Assembly: GCA_016927595.1 (NCBI GenBank) | Contig: JAFGMI010000030.1 | Span: forward strand, 22,566-86,565 | Length of the DNA: 64,000 nucleotides | From: Melioribacteraceae bacterium | GTDB lineage: Bacteria; Bacteroidota; Ignavibacteria; Ignavibacteriales; Melioribacteraceae | Direction of reading: 5' to 3' | Shown: positions 9,899 to 18,650 of the stretch, piece after piece | How the letters are laid out: every line of letters starts with the position of its first letter | How positions within the stretch are numbered: the stretch's first letter is position 1 | The notes under the pieces: model-generated | Seen by the model: only the letters and a program-made list of their open reading frames with translations | The model's database searches: none | What the model was told of the DNA's origin: nothing | Position numbers and translations under genes: made by a program

Positions 9899-12346
9899 TT
9901 ATTGCCTCGATTCTTTTGTTCTTCTGATAACGGAAATCATGAAACCGGCTGTCATTACCGCTACTCCAAGCCACACAAGATTTATAAAAGGCTTGACACT
10001 AACGTCAATTGTCAGGGATTCATAGGATTGGATGGGGGTTGTGTTATGATTGTCTTCTTTACCTGAAATTGAGGAAAGTATAAGAGTAACACTCCCGCCT
10101 GCATCTAGGTTTTCCATGTCAACTTTCAAATCAGCCGCCTTAAGTTCAGCATGTTCATAAGATCGCTTACCGTTACCGGAAATCATCCTCGGTTCAACTT
10201 CTTCGGTTTTGCCATCGAATGCCACGCTTATTTTTGCTCCGATAAAAAATTCCTTTCCTGACTGCATTGCTTCCATCGCATCACTCGGGAAATTGAAAGC
10301 TGTAAATGTTACTTTTTTGCCTTCAAATTCGTATGATTCACCTTTTCTTAGAACTATCTGAGTTCCTTCTCCCGAATGGTTATGAGTATTTTGACTTCCT
10401 TCATCATACGAGAGCGGAGAGATATAAAAGTCTTTTGTAAGCAGTTTTAATACATCGGGTTCGCGCATCAGACTATTGTTGAATTCTGCAACGTACATTA
10501 CAGGCGATACTGTAGTTGAGCTGTTGTCTTTCTCAACCTCAATGTTGAAGGCATATTTACCGTCTTCCGTAGGAGTATATCCTTCGAAAGTTAAATTATA
10601 ACCGAGAACGTTTTTAGGCTGACCTTTTACAAGTTGAACCTGCTTGTCCTGTGTAAATCCCCCGGTTGATATAACTCCCATAAAGAACAGAGCTATTCCG
10701 GCATGTGCTACATACGCTCCGAGATGTAAAGTTTTTTTCCTAAAAATTCTTAACAGGATTTCCAGATTTACGAACAATGCAAATGCACTTGCGAAAGTAA
10801 GTAGAATAAGCATAATGTTGTAAACACTTCCGAGCAGTACAATTGCAATAGTTGCCGCAACGGACAAGATTAATGAATTTCGCGAATTCTTAAATATGTC
10901 GCCCTTATCATTGACTCTCCATTTGATGATGAGACTGAATCCGTTAATCAGACCGATAATTATTGCAATAGGCAGATTCAATTCATTATAGAATGATAAG
11001 TCAACGCTGTTGCCGAAAATGGGAGCCGATGTTCCGGCAATAATTATAATTGCCGAAGCGAGCAGTGCAACCGAACCTGTAAAAAGCGCAAGCTCACGGG
11101 AGATAAGATTGTCTTCCGATGTAAATGTTTTTTCCAGGTATTTCCACCTGTATGCGATGGCACCGAATCCCAATATAATAAACGTACCAATGAACAGTAC
11201 CAGCATAAGGTAGACGAGCATTCCGGGGTCTACGAAAGAATGAACTGAAGCATCACCCAAAATACCGCTTCGCGTAAGGAAAGTACTGTAAATCACAAGT
11301 ATGTATGTTAATATTGCCAGAATAAGATTTGTTTTGACGTATCTTCCGGCGCCTATATTATCCTGGGTTTTTTTCTGTATCAGCATAGTATGAATTGAAG
11401 CAACACCAACAATCCATGGTACGAGACTGGAATTTTCAACGGGATCCCAGCCCCAGTATCCGCCCCAGCCGAGTACTCCGTATGCCCAATAACCACCCAG
11501 CATAATTGCAAGACCTAAAATCATCATTGCAGCGGATATCCAGGGCAGTGATTGTTTAACCCATTCTTTGTAGTCGTTCTTCATGAGTGCGGAAAAGGCG
11601 AACGCAAATGGTACTGTCGACATTGCAAAACCAATAAAGAGCATGGGGGGATGAATTTGCATCCAGAAATTTTGGAGTAATGGATTTAGTCCTTTCCCTT
11701 CAATCAGAAATTGATTGAATGCAATTCCGTTTGAATTAAGAGCGGCTACTAAATCGTTATTAATTAGAACAAAAGTCTGATTGGAACCCGGATCAGTAAA
11801 TATAAAATTCTGAAGAAAAGGGATTGCATTCAATAATTGACCATTTGCACCCAGACGTATATACTGAGCGCTGAATTTGGCTGCATCAACATATTGAGGA
11901 TCGGTCCAGATGTATGTGAAAGGGCTTTTTAAGCCTGGTGCGACCATCAGAAGCAAAAATCCTAAAGCCAGAGTAAATATCATCATTACCCGCTGTTCGA
12001 GATCGCCTCGGCGGGAAGTATATTCAAGCAGTATTAATCCGACAATAACAGAGAACAGAATCCATAAAAGGAAACTGCCTTCCTGTCCGGCATAGAAAGT
12101 AGACATCAGCAATCCCGTTGGAAGGTCGCTGCTGCTGTAATTGAAAACATACTTGAATTGGTACTGATGTGTAAGGATTGCATTAAGTAATAAAGCGGAT
12201 GCAGCTATTACACTTATCGATGTAGTATGAAATCCGATTCTTGCCAGTTTAAGTGTATTGGTATAACCTTTATTTGTAAGGTAATACATTATAATCGTAA
12301 AAACGCTTGCCATTAAGGCAAGTGTCAGTAGAATATTGCCTATCAT
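9899..12346 (-). CDS. ccmF: CcmF, cytochrome c haem lyase subunit
   Basis: Large polytopic membrane protein (815 aa) that attaches haem to apocytochromes c in the system I maturation pathway. It has many transmembrane segments, the tryptophan-rich WWD motif WGGYWGWDPVENSSLVPW at about residues 293-310, and conserved histidines (IHPPMLFIGF near 231). The ~300-residue C-terminal part contains a soluble periplasmic domain and a last membrane helix. It is the final gene of ccmC-ccmD-ccmE-ccmF and starts 22 bp after the ccmE stop. No CcmG or CcmH gene is seen nearby. Confidence 0.95.
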   Translation of the reverse strand: MIGNILLTLALMASVFTIIMYYLTNKGYTNTLKLARIGFHTTSISVIAASALLLNAILTHQYQFKYVFNYSSSDLPTGLLMSTFYAGQEGSFLLWILFSVIVGLILLEYTSRRGDLEQRVMMIFTLALGFLLLMVAPGLKSPFTYIWTDPQYVDAAKFSAQYIRLGANGQLLNAIPFLQNFIFTDPGSNQTFVLINNDLVAALNSNGIAFNQFLIEGKGLNPLLQNFWMQIHPPMLFIGFAMSTVPFAFAFSALMKNDYKEWVKQSLPWISAAMMILGLAIMLGGYWAYGVLGWGGYWGWDPVENSSLVPWIVGVASIHTMLIQKKTQDNIGAGRYVKTNLILAILTYILVIYSTFLTRSGILGDASVHSFVDPGMLVYLMLVLFIGTFIILGFGAIAYRWKYLEKTFTSEDNLISRELALFTGSVALLASAIIIIAGTSAPIFGNSVDLSFYNELNLPIAIIIGLINGFSLIIKWRVNDKGDIFKNSRNSLILSVAATIAIVLLGSVYNIMLILLTFASAFALFVNLEILLRIFRKKTLHLGAYVAHAGIALFFMGVISTGGFTQDKQVQLVKGQPKNVLGYNLTFEGYTPTEDGKYAFNIEVEKDNSSTTVSPVMYVAEFNNSLMREPDVLKLLTKDFYISPLSYDEGSQNTHNHSGEGTQIVLRKGESYEFEGKKVTFTAFNFPSDAMEAMQSGKEFFIGAKISVAFDGKTEEVEPRMISGNGKRSYEHAELKAADLKVDMENLDAGGSVTLILSSISGKEDNHNTTPIQSYESLTIDVSVKPFINLVWLGVAVMTAGFMISVIRRTKESRQ

Positions 12347-12367
12347 TCTGATACTCCTTTCGGGAAG

Positions 12368-12760
12368 TTAAGATTTAGCCTGCTGTTGTTCGAACTCCGA
12401 TTCGTACTTCGAAGGACATTTAGTAAGGATGTCCGAGGCTTGAAACACCCCGTTCTGATATTTCCCGGTAACAACAACACTTGTTGAAGATTCGAAGTTG
12501 TTCGGCATAACTCCGCTGTAAATAACTTTGATTTCGTTGCCGTTGAAGTCTTCCATATAAAATGAGAACAGGTTTCTTTCACTGTCAATATGGTAACTTT
12601 TTTCTTTTACCCAGGCACCGGTGGCTTTAATAGTTTTGCCTGAAACTTTAATTTTTGAAAAGTCTTCTTCATAGCCCACGCTGGTTTGAGTAAATAAGAA
12701 TGCCATTATTCCCAGAAAGACCACGATTATGAAGCCGCCGAATATATATTTGTTTTTCAT
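12368..12760 (-). CDS. ccmE: CcmE, periplasmic haem chaperone (CxxxY type)
   Basis: Haem chaperone of system I (130 aa): an N-terminal membrane anchor (residues 6-24), then the OB-fold CcmE domain with KVSGKTIKATGAW, VIYSGVMPNNF and VVVTGKY. In the classical protein haem is held by a histidine in an HDENY-type motif. Here the corresponding site reads LTKCPSKYE, with Cys115 and Tyr119, the CxxxY variant known from archaea and some anaerobes. It sits between ccmD and ccmF, and its ATG follows the ccmD stop by 3 bases. Confidence 0.93.
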   Translation of the reverse strand: MKNKYIFGGFIIVVFLGIMAFLFTQTSVGYEEDFSKIKVSGKTIKATGAWVKEKSYHIDSERNLFSFYMEDFNGNEIKVIYSGVMPNNFESSTSVVVTGKYQNGVFQASDILTKCPSKYESEFEQQQAKS

Positions 12761-12763
12761 GAT

Positions 12764-12910
12764 TTACTTCGCCTTTAATTCTTCTTCAATTGATTTTAAT
12801 CTTTTATCGGTGTTGTTAAGAAAAATGAATATCCCGATCCATACAATAAGCACAATTGTCAATACAATATATATAGAATTGTTTTCGAGAAACGTAAATA
12901 ATCCTTCCAA
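12764..12910 (-). CDS. ccmD: CcmD-like small membrane protein
   Basis: A 48-aa protein starting with TTG, easily missed by automatic calling. It has one transmembrane helix (about residues 12-31: the YIVLTIVLIVWIGIF stretch) and a short charged tail (DKRLKSIEEELKAK), the standard CcmD layout. A GAGGT ribosome binding site lies 5 bases before the TTG. The next codon but one upstream is a stop, so no ATG alternative exists. Position between ccmC and ccmE, with a 3-base gap to ccmE, is the canonical ccmD position. CcmD helps release holo-CcmE from CcmABC in known systems. Confidence 0.88.
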   Translation of the reverse strand: MEGLFTFLENNSIYIVLTIVLIVWIGIFIFLNNTDKRLKSIEEELKAK

Positions 12911-12918
12911 AACTTACC

Positions 12919-13641
12919 TCAGATTAACTGTTTATTAACTTTATCTTTTATAATAAGCGATTTATAGTTGATAGTCCATAACCAGTAATATAATATAGTA
13001 AATGCTGTCAAAGATAAATAAAAAACAATCTGCATATTACTGTTCATCTTAAAATCCACAACCGGTCCGAGATTATCATCATTCGCTGATCCGGGATGCA
13101 GACCTGTCATAATTCGTGGCATTATAAATATAAAAAATGGGACCGTTAAAAAAGCAATGATAGAATAAACCGCCGATAATTTAGCTCTTTTCTCCTCGTT
13201 TTCTACGGCAGAACGGAGTGCGAAGAGAGAGCCGTATATGAGAAGGAGTATAAATATACTGGTTTCACGCGGATCCCAGTGCCAAAAAGCACCCCAGGTA
13301 AACTTTGCCCAGACTGAACCGGTTACCGTTGCAAGAATACTGAAAACAAATCCCAGCTGCAAAGCTGCATTCGATTTTGCATCATCGTCCAGATTCTGAC
13401 TTTTCAGATACTTTATACCGTAAACCATTGCCATCAGAAATGCCAGGGATGCCAGCCATGCAGTTGGCACATGAAAAAAAATAATTTTTGCAAGCTGCCC
13501 GAGCCCGGGAATAAATGGGAAATGATACCAGCTTTCCGGTTTATCTACGATAGGAAACGAAATTCCTGCCACAATTACAAAAGTCATTAAAACAAAAAGA
13601 ACAATTTTCATCGGAAAATATTTCATACACCGTTCTTTCAT
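12919..13641 (-). CDS. ccmC: CcmC, haem handling protein
   Basis: Six-helix membrane protein (about 240 aa) that loads haem onto CcmE. The WWD motif appears as FTWGAFWHWDPRETS, and the flanking conserved histidines are in IIFFHVPTAW and TGLHPGSAN. The open frame extends to a TTG at 13662. I place the start at the ATG at 13641; 13626 (MKYFPMK) is equally possible. It is the first gene of the ccm operon and ends 8 bases before the TTG start of ccmD. CcmA and CcmB are not present in this window. Confidence 0.92.
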   Translation of the reverse strand: MKERCMKYFPMKIVLFVLMTFVIVAGISFPIVDKPESWYHFPFIPGLGQLAKIIFFHVPTAWLASLAFLMAMVYGIKYLKSQNLDDDAKSNAALQLGFVFSILATVTGSVWAKFTWGAFWHWDPRETSIFILLLIYGSLFALRSAVENEEKRAKLSAVYSIIAFLTVPFFIFIMPRIMTGLHPGSANDDNLGPVVDFKMNSNMQIVFYLSLTAFTILYYWLWTINYKSLIIKDKVNKQLI

Positions 13642-13708
13642 ATGGTAAAATATTACCGACAAAAATAAAAAAATTGAATATAAAAGAGAAGATAATTAAG
13701 AAGATAAA

Positions 13709-13739
13709 CGGAATGACCTTAGTCCGGAAGATCATTCCG
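13709..13739 (-). terminator. Stem-loop after the octahaem cytochrome gene
   Basis: An 11-bp stem (CGGAATGACCT with AGATCATTCCG, one G-T pair) and a 9-base loop, 10 bp after the cytochrome stop on the minus strand. No strong T run follows, so it may be an attenuating or mRNA-stabilising hairpin between the cytochrome and ccm genes rather than a full terminator. Confidence 0.55.
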
Positions 13740-13748
13740 CAATTTAAT

Positions 13749-15197
13749 TCATTTTTTAGCGTTTAGCAGGTTTTTCATTTTTTGCAAATTATGAGAAGCC
13801 TGAAACCACCCGTTTTTGAACCCCGCGTAATCCGGACCCATCATTGCAGTTGCATACCTGATCGAATTAGCATAAAATAACCATTGGTGCTGCCAGTAGA
13901 ATTCTATATTCTCATCGAACGGATTTGAAGGATCGGCAATGCCCTTTTCCCAGGCTTGCTGCATCATTTTTGTGGCGGTAAAGACCATCTGATCTGCCAT
14001 GCTGTTCACTTCGTCAATTTTCTTCAGCTGTTTCTCCGTCCAGTTTGATCCATGGCACGACCGGCATACATTAAACATTTTTTCCTTTCTTGCAGATTGT
14101 TCCGTTTTATCTATTAAAAATTCAGTTGCCTGCACATTCACAAAATTGGTTGGCAGCGGAAGTCCGTCGGAATTTTTAATTTCGTATGTGCGCGGTGATT
14201 TAGGCTGCGGATGTGAGTAAATCAATCCGAAAATTCTAACCCACAATCTTGAACCGAAATCATGAGTTCGTTCAGCAATTATGTTTTCATCATTATCTAC
14301 AAGCAATGAGTTATGACAAGTAGCACAGGTAGGTGCCGTTATGTCTTTGCTCATATTCCAAGGAACATTCGAAAAATTCATATCCATGTGTTTGCTCGAG
14401 AATATATTTCCGTGTTTGCTCTCTTTATAAACATTATAAGCCGGGACATCGGGTTCGAGATGGCATTGTGCGCATGTATATGGTTTACGCGCTGTCTCAA
14501 TCGAGAAAGAATGGCGCGGGTGGCATGATGTGCATGCGCCGAAACTTCCGTCGGGATTAATTCTTCCCACACCCTGATTAGGCCAGTTTGTTAGGTTCGG
14601 GACATCAATTTCACCAAGATCTGTTTTAATAGTTTTCATACCTTCTACATCTACAACGGTTCCATGGCAGGCAAAACAGGATTCACCAGAGCTCATTTCA
14701 TTACTGCCGTGATAATAGATTTCTCCTTCGTCAAAATCTTTCGGAGAAGTAATTGTCTTAACAAGCATGGAGTAAACAGGATTTTTTTTAAGAATGTCAT
14801 GAGCATATGCCTTTTTCGAATTGCCGTACTCATTTGTTTCCACAGGATGACAAGTGCTGCAGTCGTTAGGGCTAACAACAACATTAATCGTGTAACCGAA
14901 ATGATCGAAAGCATCTTTATGGCTATCAGTGTTTAGTGAATGACATTCATAGCATCCGACTGCAACTTCTGTTGGTATTATACCATTGATATCGGTGATG
15001 GAAATTCTTCTTTCCAGTTCACCCCTGTTTATAGCAAGCTTTAAAGATGAATTTGAATGAAGACTACTCTTCCAGTCCGATACAATACCCGGAGTAACTG
15101 CAATATGGCAATCAAGGCATTCACTTGTTTCGGTACTAATTTTCTGAGCGCATAGGAAACTGCTCATTATTAAAAATAAAAAAGCTGTTTTTCTCAT
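13749..15197 (-). CDS. Octahaem c-type cytochrome, hydroxylamine-oxidoreductase-like
   Basis: Exported 482-aa cytochrome with eight CxxCH haem motifs at about residues 27, 82, 113, 174, 222, 242, 291 and 378 and a cleavable signal peptide (residues 1-17). The segments GRINPDGSFGACTSCHPRH, FSIETARKPYTCAQCH, VYKESKHG and APTCATCHNS match the hydroxylamine oxidoreductase family as I know it, especially the non-nitrifier (epsilonproteobacterial-type) HAO. Known relatives act on hydroxylamine or reduce nitrite or hydroxylamine to ammonium. The direction here cannot be read. ATG 15197 is chosen for the AGGGGGT ribosome binding site and the signal peptide; the open frame begins at 15254. Its haem demand fits the adjacent ccm operon. 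Confidence 0.87.
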   Translation of the reverse strand: MRKTAFLFLIMSSFLCAQKISTETSECLDCHIAVTPGIVSDWKSSLHSNSSLKLAINRGELERRISITDINGIIPTEVAVGCYECHSLNTDSHKDAFDHFGYTINVVVSPNDCSTCHPVETNEYGNSKKAYAHDILKKNPVYSMLVKTITSPKDFDEGEIYYHGSNEMSSGESCFACHGTVVDVEGMKTIKTDLGEIDVPNLTNWPNQGVGRINPDGSFGACTSCHPRHSFSIETARKPYTCAQCHLEPDVPAYNVYKESKHGNIFSSKHMDMNFSNVPWNMSKDITAPTCATCHNSLLVDNDENIIAERTHDFGSRLWVRIFGLIYSHPQPKSPRTYEIKNSDGLPLPTNFVNVQATEFLIDKTEQSARKEKMFNVCRSCHGSNWTEKQLKKIDEVNSMADQMVFTATKMMQQAWEKGIADPSNPFDENIEFYWQHQWLFYANSIRYATAMMGPDYAGFKNGWFQASHNLQKMKNLLNAKK

Positions 15198-15394
15198 GAA
15201 TGACCCCCTTTGTATAAAAGGATTCTTATATCTAAAAATAAAACTATAATCCACTTAAAGCAAATTTTCAATTTTATAATTAAATGCATGTGTGAATGTA
15301 AATTTCAGAAGGAGGTATAAAATAGGAGAAACATATACAATTTTATGACGTCTAATAAATCGGTAAATTAATAAAGCTGTAAGATAAAATTTAA

Positions 15395-16498
15395 TTGGTG
15401 ATTAAATTGTCAGAGCCCAATCCGATAAAGAGAATATTCGATTTGTACACGAGCGATCTGAAATTTGATGAGATTGAAAGATTAGTCAAAAGAGAATCAG
15501 CGGAAGTGTACGAATTTTATAAAAACCAGATACCGAAAGTTGACACGAACAAGAATAAATTTACCAGGACTTTAATCTTTATAAGGAGTTTATTCAACGC
15601 ATTTCTTTTAAAGATGACAGCCCCGCGAAGAATTTTTTATATTGTGGCTTTACTTCTGTTCTTTATCGGATATATAAATAATATTGGCAGTTATCTAATA
15701 TTTTCATTTCTGATTATAAATATTCTGCTGGCATTCGAGCTAGCCGATAAACTAACCGTTAAAGATGAACTGAGCTTAGCAAGGAAAATTCAGAACAATC
15801 TTATGCCTCAGAATCCACCTGATGTAAACGGCTTTGAAATAGCTTCTTTCTATGAATCAGCCGATGAAGTAGGCGGGGATTATTTTGATTTTCTCAAAGA
15901 AAGCGAAAAATCAAACGAGCAATATATAGTTATAGGTGATATTTCTGGGAAGGGAATGGCTGCAGCGCTTTATATGGTCAGAGTTCAAGCCATCATCCAG
16001 TATCTGATTAAAAATTTCAATGATTTGAAAGACATAATAATTAATCTTAAAGATTACTTTTCGCAGAATCTGAGAAGGGAATACTTTCTGACGATTCAGA
16101 TACTAAAAATATACGAGAATAAGCAAGTTGATGTTATAAGTGCGGGGCATAATCCCGTACTTATTTACAGATCCGGGTCTAAAACATTTATAGAGGTTAA
16201 TCCTAAAGGCATAGGGATTGGTCTGAATGATAAAGGATTATTCGAGCAGACTATAGCAGTTGAATCGTATCAGCCCTCCGAGAATGATGTAATAATTATG
16301 TATACGGATGGAATTACAGAAACGATGAATACAGAAAAAGTTCAGTTTGGTATCGATAGATTAAAGAAGATTATTTTAGATAATAGTGAAAAACCGGCAA
16401 ACGAAATTAAACAGGTTATTCACAAATATCTTACTTACTATAGAGGTAATCTGATTGCCGAGGATGACAGTACACTTATTGTAATAAAGGTTGTCTGA
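15395..16498 (+). CDS. Membrane-anchored PP2C-type (RsbU/SpoIIE-like) phosphatase
   Basis: A 367-aa protein: a cytoplasmic N-terminal part, two transmembrane helices (about residues 78-118), then a PP2C/SpoIIE-type serine phosphatase domain (about 130-365). Metal-binding acidic motifs are visible in EVGGDYFDF, GDISGKGMAAALYM, SAGHNPVLIY, MYTDGITE and EDDSTLIVIKV. Such phosphatases usually dephosphorylate an anti-anti-sigma factor in partner-switch signalling. The RsbW-like kinase at 18128-18544 is a plausible partner. The start codon is uncertain: TTG 15395, GTG 15398 or TTG 15407 (the last preceded by GGTG). Confidence 0.9.
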   Translation: MVIKLSEPNPIKRIFDLYTSDLKFDEIERLVKRESAEVYEFYKNQIPKVDTNKNKFTRTLIFIRSLFNAFLLKMTAPRRIFYIVALLLFFIGYINNIGSYLIFSFLIINILLAFELADKLTVKDELSLARKIQNNLMPQNPPDVNGFEIASFYESADEVGGDYFDFLKESEKSNEQYIVIGDISGKGMAAALYMVRVQAIIQYLIKNFNDLKDIIINLKDYFSQNLRREYFLTIQILKIYENKQVDVISAGHNPVLIYRSGSKTFIEVNPKGIGIGLNDKGLFEQTIAVESYQPSENDVIIMYTDGITETMNTEKVQFGIDRLKKIILDNSEKPANEIKQVIHKYLTYYRGNLIAEDDSTLIVIKVV

Positions 16499-16503
16499 TC
16501 TCG

Positions 16504-18051
16504 CTAAATCTGATCCACAATAATAAACTCCTCAGCATCAGGTCTTATTCCATCGTACATTCTTCTCAACGAGTTATAAGCAACCTCACTCCCTCTGTGC
16601 GATGCGCTTCTGTACAATCTTGCAGCCGTTGCTTTATCTTTCTTAACGAAAATACCGTTTTCATAGCAGTATGCCAAAGCAGTCTGTGCCAATACAGAAC
16701 CCTGAGCGGTCGCATCAAGTAAAGTACGCAATGCTTTTTTATATTCATCCTCATTTCTGTTATCCAAGAGGATCATGAATGCGATTCTTATACGTGCTTC
16801 CGAACTTCCGAGAGCCGACGCCTTTTGCCAGTATTCCAACGCTCTATCCCGGTTCTTTTCGACAAGTGTCCCGTTGTAATAGCATAATCCTTTTTCGATT
16901 ATTGCATTAATATGATTTTGTTCAGCAGCCTTTTCAAGTAATTCAAGAGCCTGTTCATTTGTTAACTGATAATCGATTCCGAGTGCAGTTAATCCCGCCC
17001 ATACATACATTGCTGCAGGAATATTACTGTTCACTTCTCTCTGCAATTGATTATAAAACTCCTCGGTTTTAGCAATCTTTAAAATATTCTGTAGTGCCTT
17101 TATCGATCCTAGTCTGTATGCTTTAATAAACGATTCCACTGCTTTCGTAATATTTTCGTCAAAAGAAACGCCCTGTTCGTAGTCCTTACCTACAATCAAT
17201 AATCCTTCCGGACTTCCCTGTTCGGCTGCGAACTTAACGAGCGATTGACCGGATGAATCCTGCAATTGTGTTGCAGGTATTTCATTCACTCCCAGGTTTT
17301 CTTTCAGCTTGTTAAAATCCTGATTATAAATTTTACTTAAATCAGTTTTACCCGAGTCGAGCGTTTTTTCAAATTCAAAAAAATCAAGTTCATATTCAGG
17401 ATTGAACAAAGCGGAACTGCCAATTACCGATGAATCAGCCTGATATTGCTTATTACCTTGCTGCCCGTCCGAAGCTGAATTTGTCACTACCAAACCACTT
17501 TCTTCCATCTGCTTTTTAGCTTTTAACGCCGGTTCAAAATTTGCTGATGCGGCTTTGTTAAACCAGTTATAGGCTTCATTATAATTCCTGTTAACAACAA
17601 GATTATCAGTAAAAAATACACCATAAAAAAATTGTGCCTCAGGCATACCGTTTTCGGCTGCAAATTTTACATTCGAAAAAGCTTCAAACGGATTCCATTC
17701 AACACCTATTCCGTTTTCGAGCATTATCGAGTAGTTATATTTTGCAGCGGTTAAATTCTTGTCGGATGCCATTTTTATCCAACGGATAGCTTTAGCCGTG
17801 TCTTTGCTGAAACCCTTTCCGAGCAGATATCTTAATCCAAGTTCATGCTGTGCAAGTGGATCACCGTCTGAAGCATATTTCTGGATCAGGTAAGCCGTCA
17901 TTAAAGGATAGGATGGTGCCTTCGCTTTTATGAGCGGATAAATACTTTTAGACCGGTTTGATTTGACAGCCTGACTTATGGTGGAATCCTGCCCGATTGT
18001 AATTTCTGCAGTAAAAAGAAATAATATAAATGCAACTAATAATTTCATCAA
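16504..18051 (-). CDS. Secreted Sel1-repeat protein
   Basis: A 515-aa protein with a signal peptide (residues 1-20, ending EITIGQ) and about eight Sel1-like (TPR-related) repeats. Each is recognisable by a G-x-G or NG turn and an A-x-x-WIKMAA-like helix (for example KGFSKDTAKAIRWIKMAS, NGTLVEKNRDRALEYWQKAS, NGIFVKKDKATAARLYRSAS). Sel1 proteins are protein-interaction scaffolds. No enzymatic domain is visible. It lies between the PP2C phosphatase and the RsbW-like kinase, and converges with the phosphatase gene (5-bp gap). Confidence 0.9.
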   Translation of the reverse strand: MMKLLVAFILFLFTAEITIGQDSTISQAVKSNRSKSIYPLIKAKAPSYPLMTAYLIQKYASDGDPLAQHELGLRYLLGKGFSKDTAKAIRWIKMASDKNLTAAKYNYSIMLENGIGVEWNPFEAFSNVKFAAENGMPEAQFFYGVFFTDNLVVNRNYNEAYNWFNKAASANFEPALKAKKQMEESGLVVTNSASDGQQGNKQYQADSSVIGSSALFNPEYELDFFEFEKTLDSGKTDLSKIYNQDFNKLKENLGVNEIPATQLQDSSGQSLVKFAAEQGSPEGLLIVGKDYEQGVSFDENITKAVESFIKAYRLGSIKALQNILKIAKTEEFYNQLQREVNSNIPAAMYVWAGLTALGIDYQLTNEQALELLEKAAEQNHINAIIEKGLCYYNGTLVEKNRDRALEYWQKASALGSSEARIRIAFMILLDNRNEDEYKKALRTLLDATAQGSVLAQTALAYCYENGIFVKKDKATAARLYRSASHRGSEVAYNSLRRMYDGIRPDAEEFIIVDQI

Positions 18052-18127
18052 CCTATTAATTCGTAAATTGAAAAAAGACGTATGATGTTAGACAACGCAA
18101 ATTCAAAAATGTTTAATCGGACCGGAT

Positions 18128-18544
18128 TTAATTCAGATTTTTATACATTGTAAAAATATTCTGACCGTTTACTGATTGGTACTCAGTCTTGTCCATTAAC
18201 TGGTCGATGATGTACAACCCCATTCCGCCTTCAGGTAAATTCTCGATATCATCAGGGTCAAATTCAAGTTTCGGGCGGTCTGTATTATTTCTTTTTAATC
18301 CATTTTCTATAATTTTAATAATTATTCTTTCCCGGATGATCTCAAACTCAATTTGAATTGTATGATTCGGATCTTCTTTATACGAGTGCTTCACAACATT
18401 ATTAAGAGCTTCAACGAGACATAGTTCAATCTCACCCTTGATTTTATCTTTAATTGTTCCGTAGACATTCATTAAACGCAGTCTGTTTATCAGATCGGTT
18501 ACTTTTGAATATCTGCTCTTAATTGTGAAATTGAATTTGTTCAC
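18128..18544 (-). CDS. RsbW-like anti-sigma kinase (HATPase_c_2)
   Basis: A 138-aa stand-alone GHKL ATPase domain. Visible are the N box EALNNVVKHSY (about residues 45-55), ENGLKR in place of the D-x-G-x-G box, and the G box EGGMGLYIIDQLMD. This is the RsbW/SpoIIAB/BtrW-like class, which binds and phosphorylates anti-anti-sigma proteins or holds sigma factors. No sigma factor or STAS protein lies next to it. It lies upstream of the Sel1 gene on the same strand with 76 bp between. Confidence 0.88.
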   Translation of the reverse strand: MNKFNFTIKSRYSKVTDLINRLRLMNVYGTIKDKIKGEIELCLVEALNNVVKHSYKEDPNHTIQIEFEIIRERIIIKIIENGLKRNNTDRPKLEFDPDDIENLPEGGMGLYIIDQLMDKTEYQSVNGQNIFTMYKNLN

Positions 18545-18612
18545 TTACCTGGCTTTCAAAGTATTAATCCCATATACAGTTTTTATCTAAATGAAAATAA
18601 TAAAAAAGAGAA

Positions 18613-18644
18613 GACGACTCACCTAAATTCTTAAGTGAGTCATC
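18613..18644 (-). terminator. Terminator of the BNR-repeat gene
   Basis: A 13-bp stem with two G-T pairs (GACGACTCACCTA / TAAGTGAGTCATC) directly after the minus-strand stop at 18651. On the minus strand it is followed by TCTCTTTTTTATT. Confidence 0.82.
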
Positions 18645-18650
18645 CTGATT

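Noticed and set aside
12343..12588. Minus-strand open frame overlapping ccmE
   Set aside because: It is another reading frame of ccmE, whose sequence and neighbours fit the family well.
14664..14936. Plus-strand open frame inside the octahaem cytochrome gene
   Set aside because: Antisense shadow; the minus-strand frame has eight haem motifs and a signal peptide.
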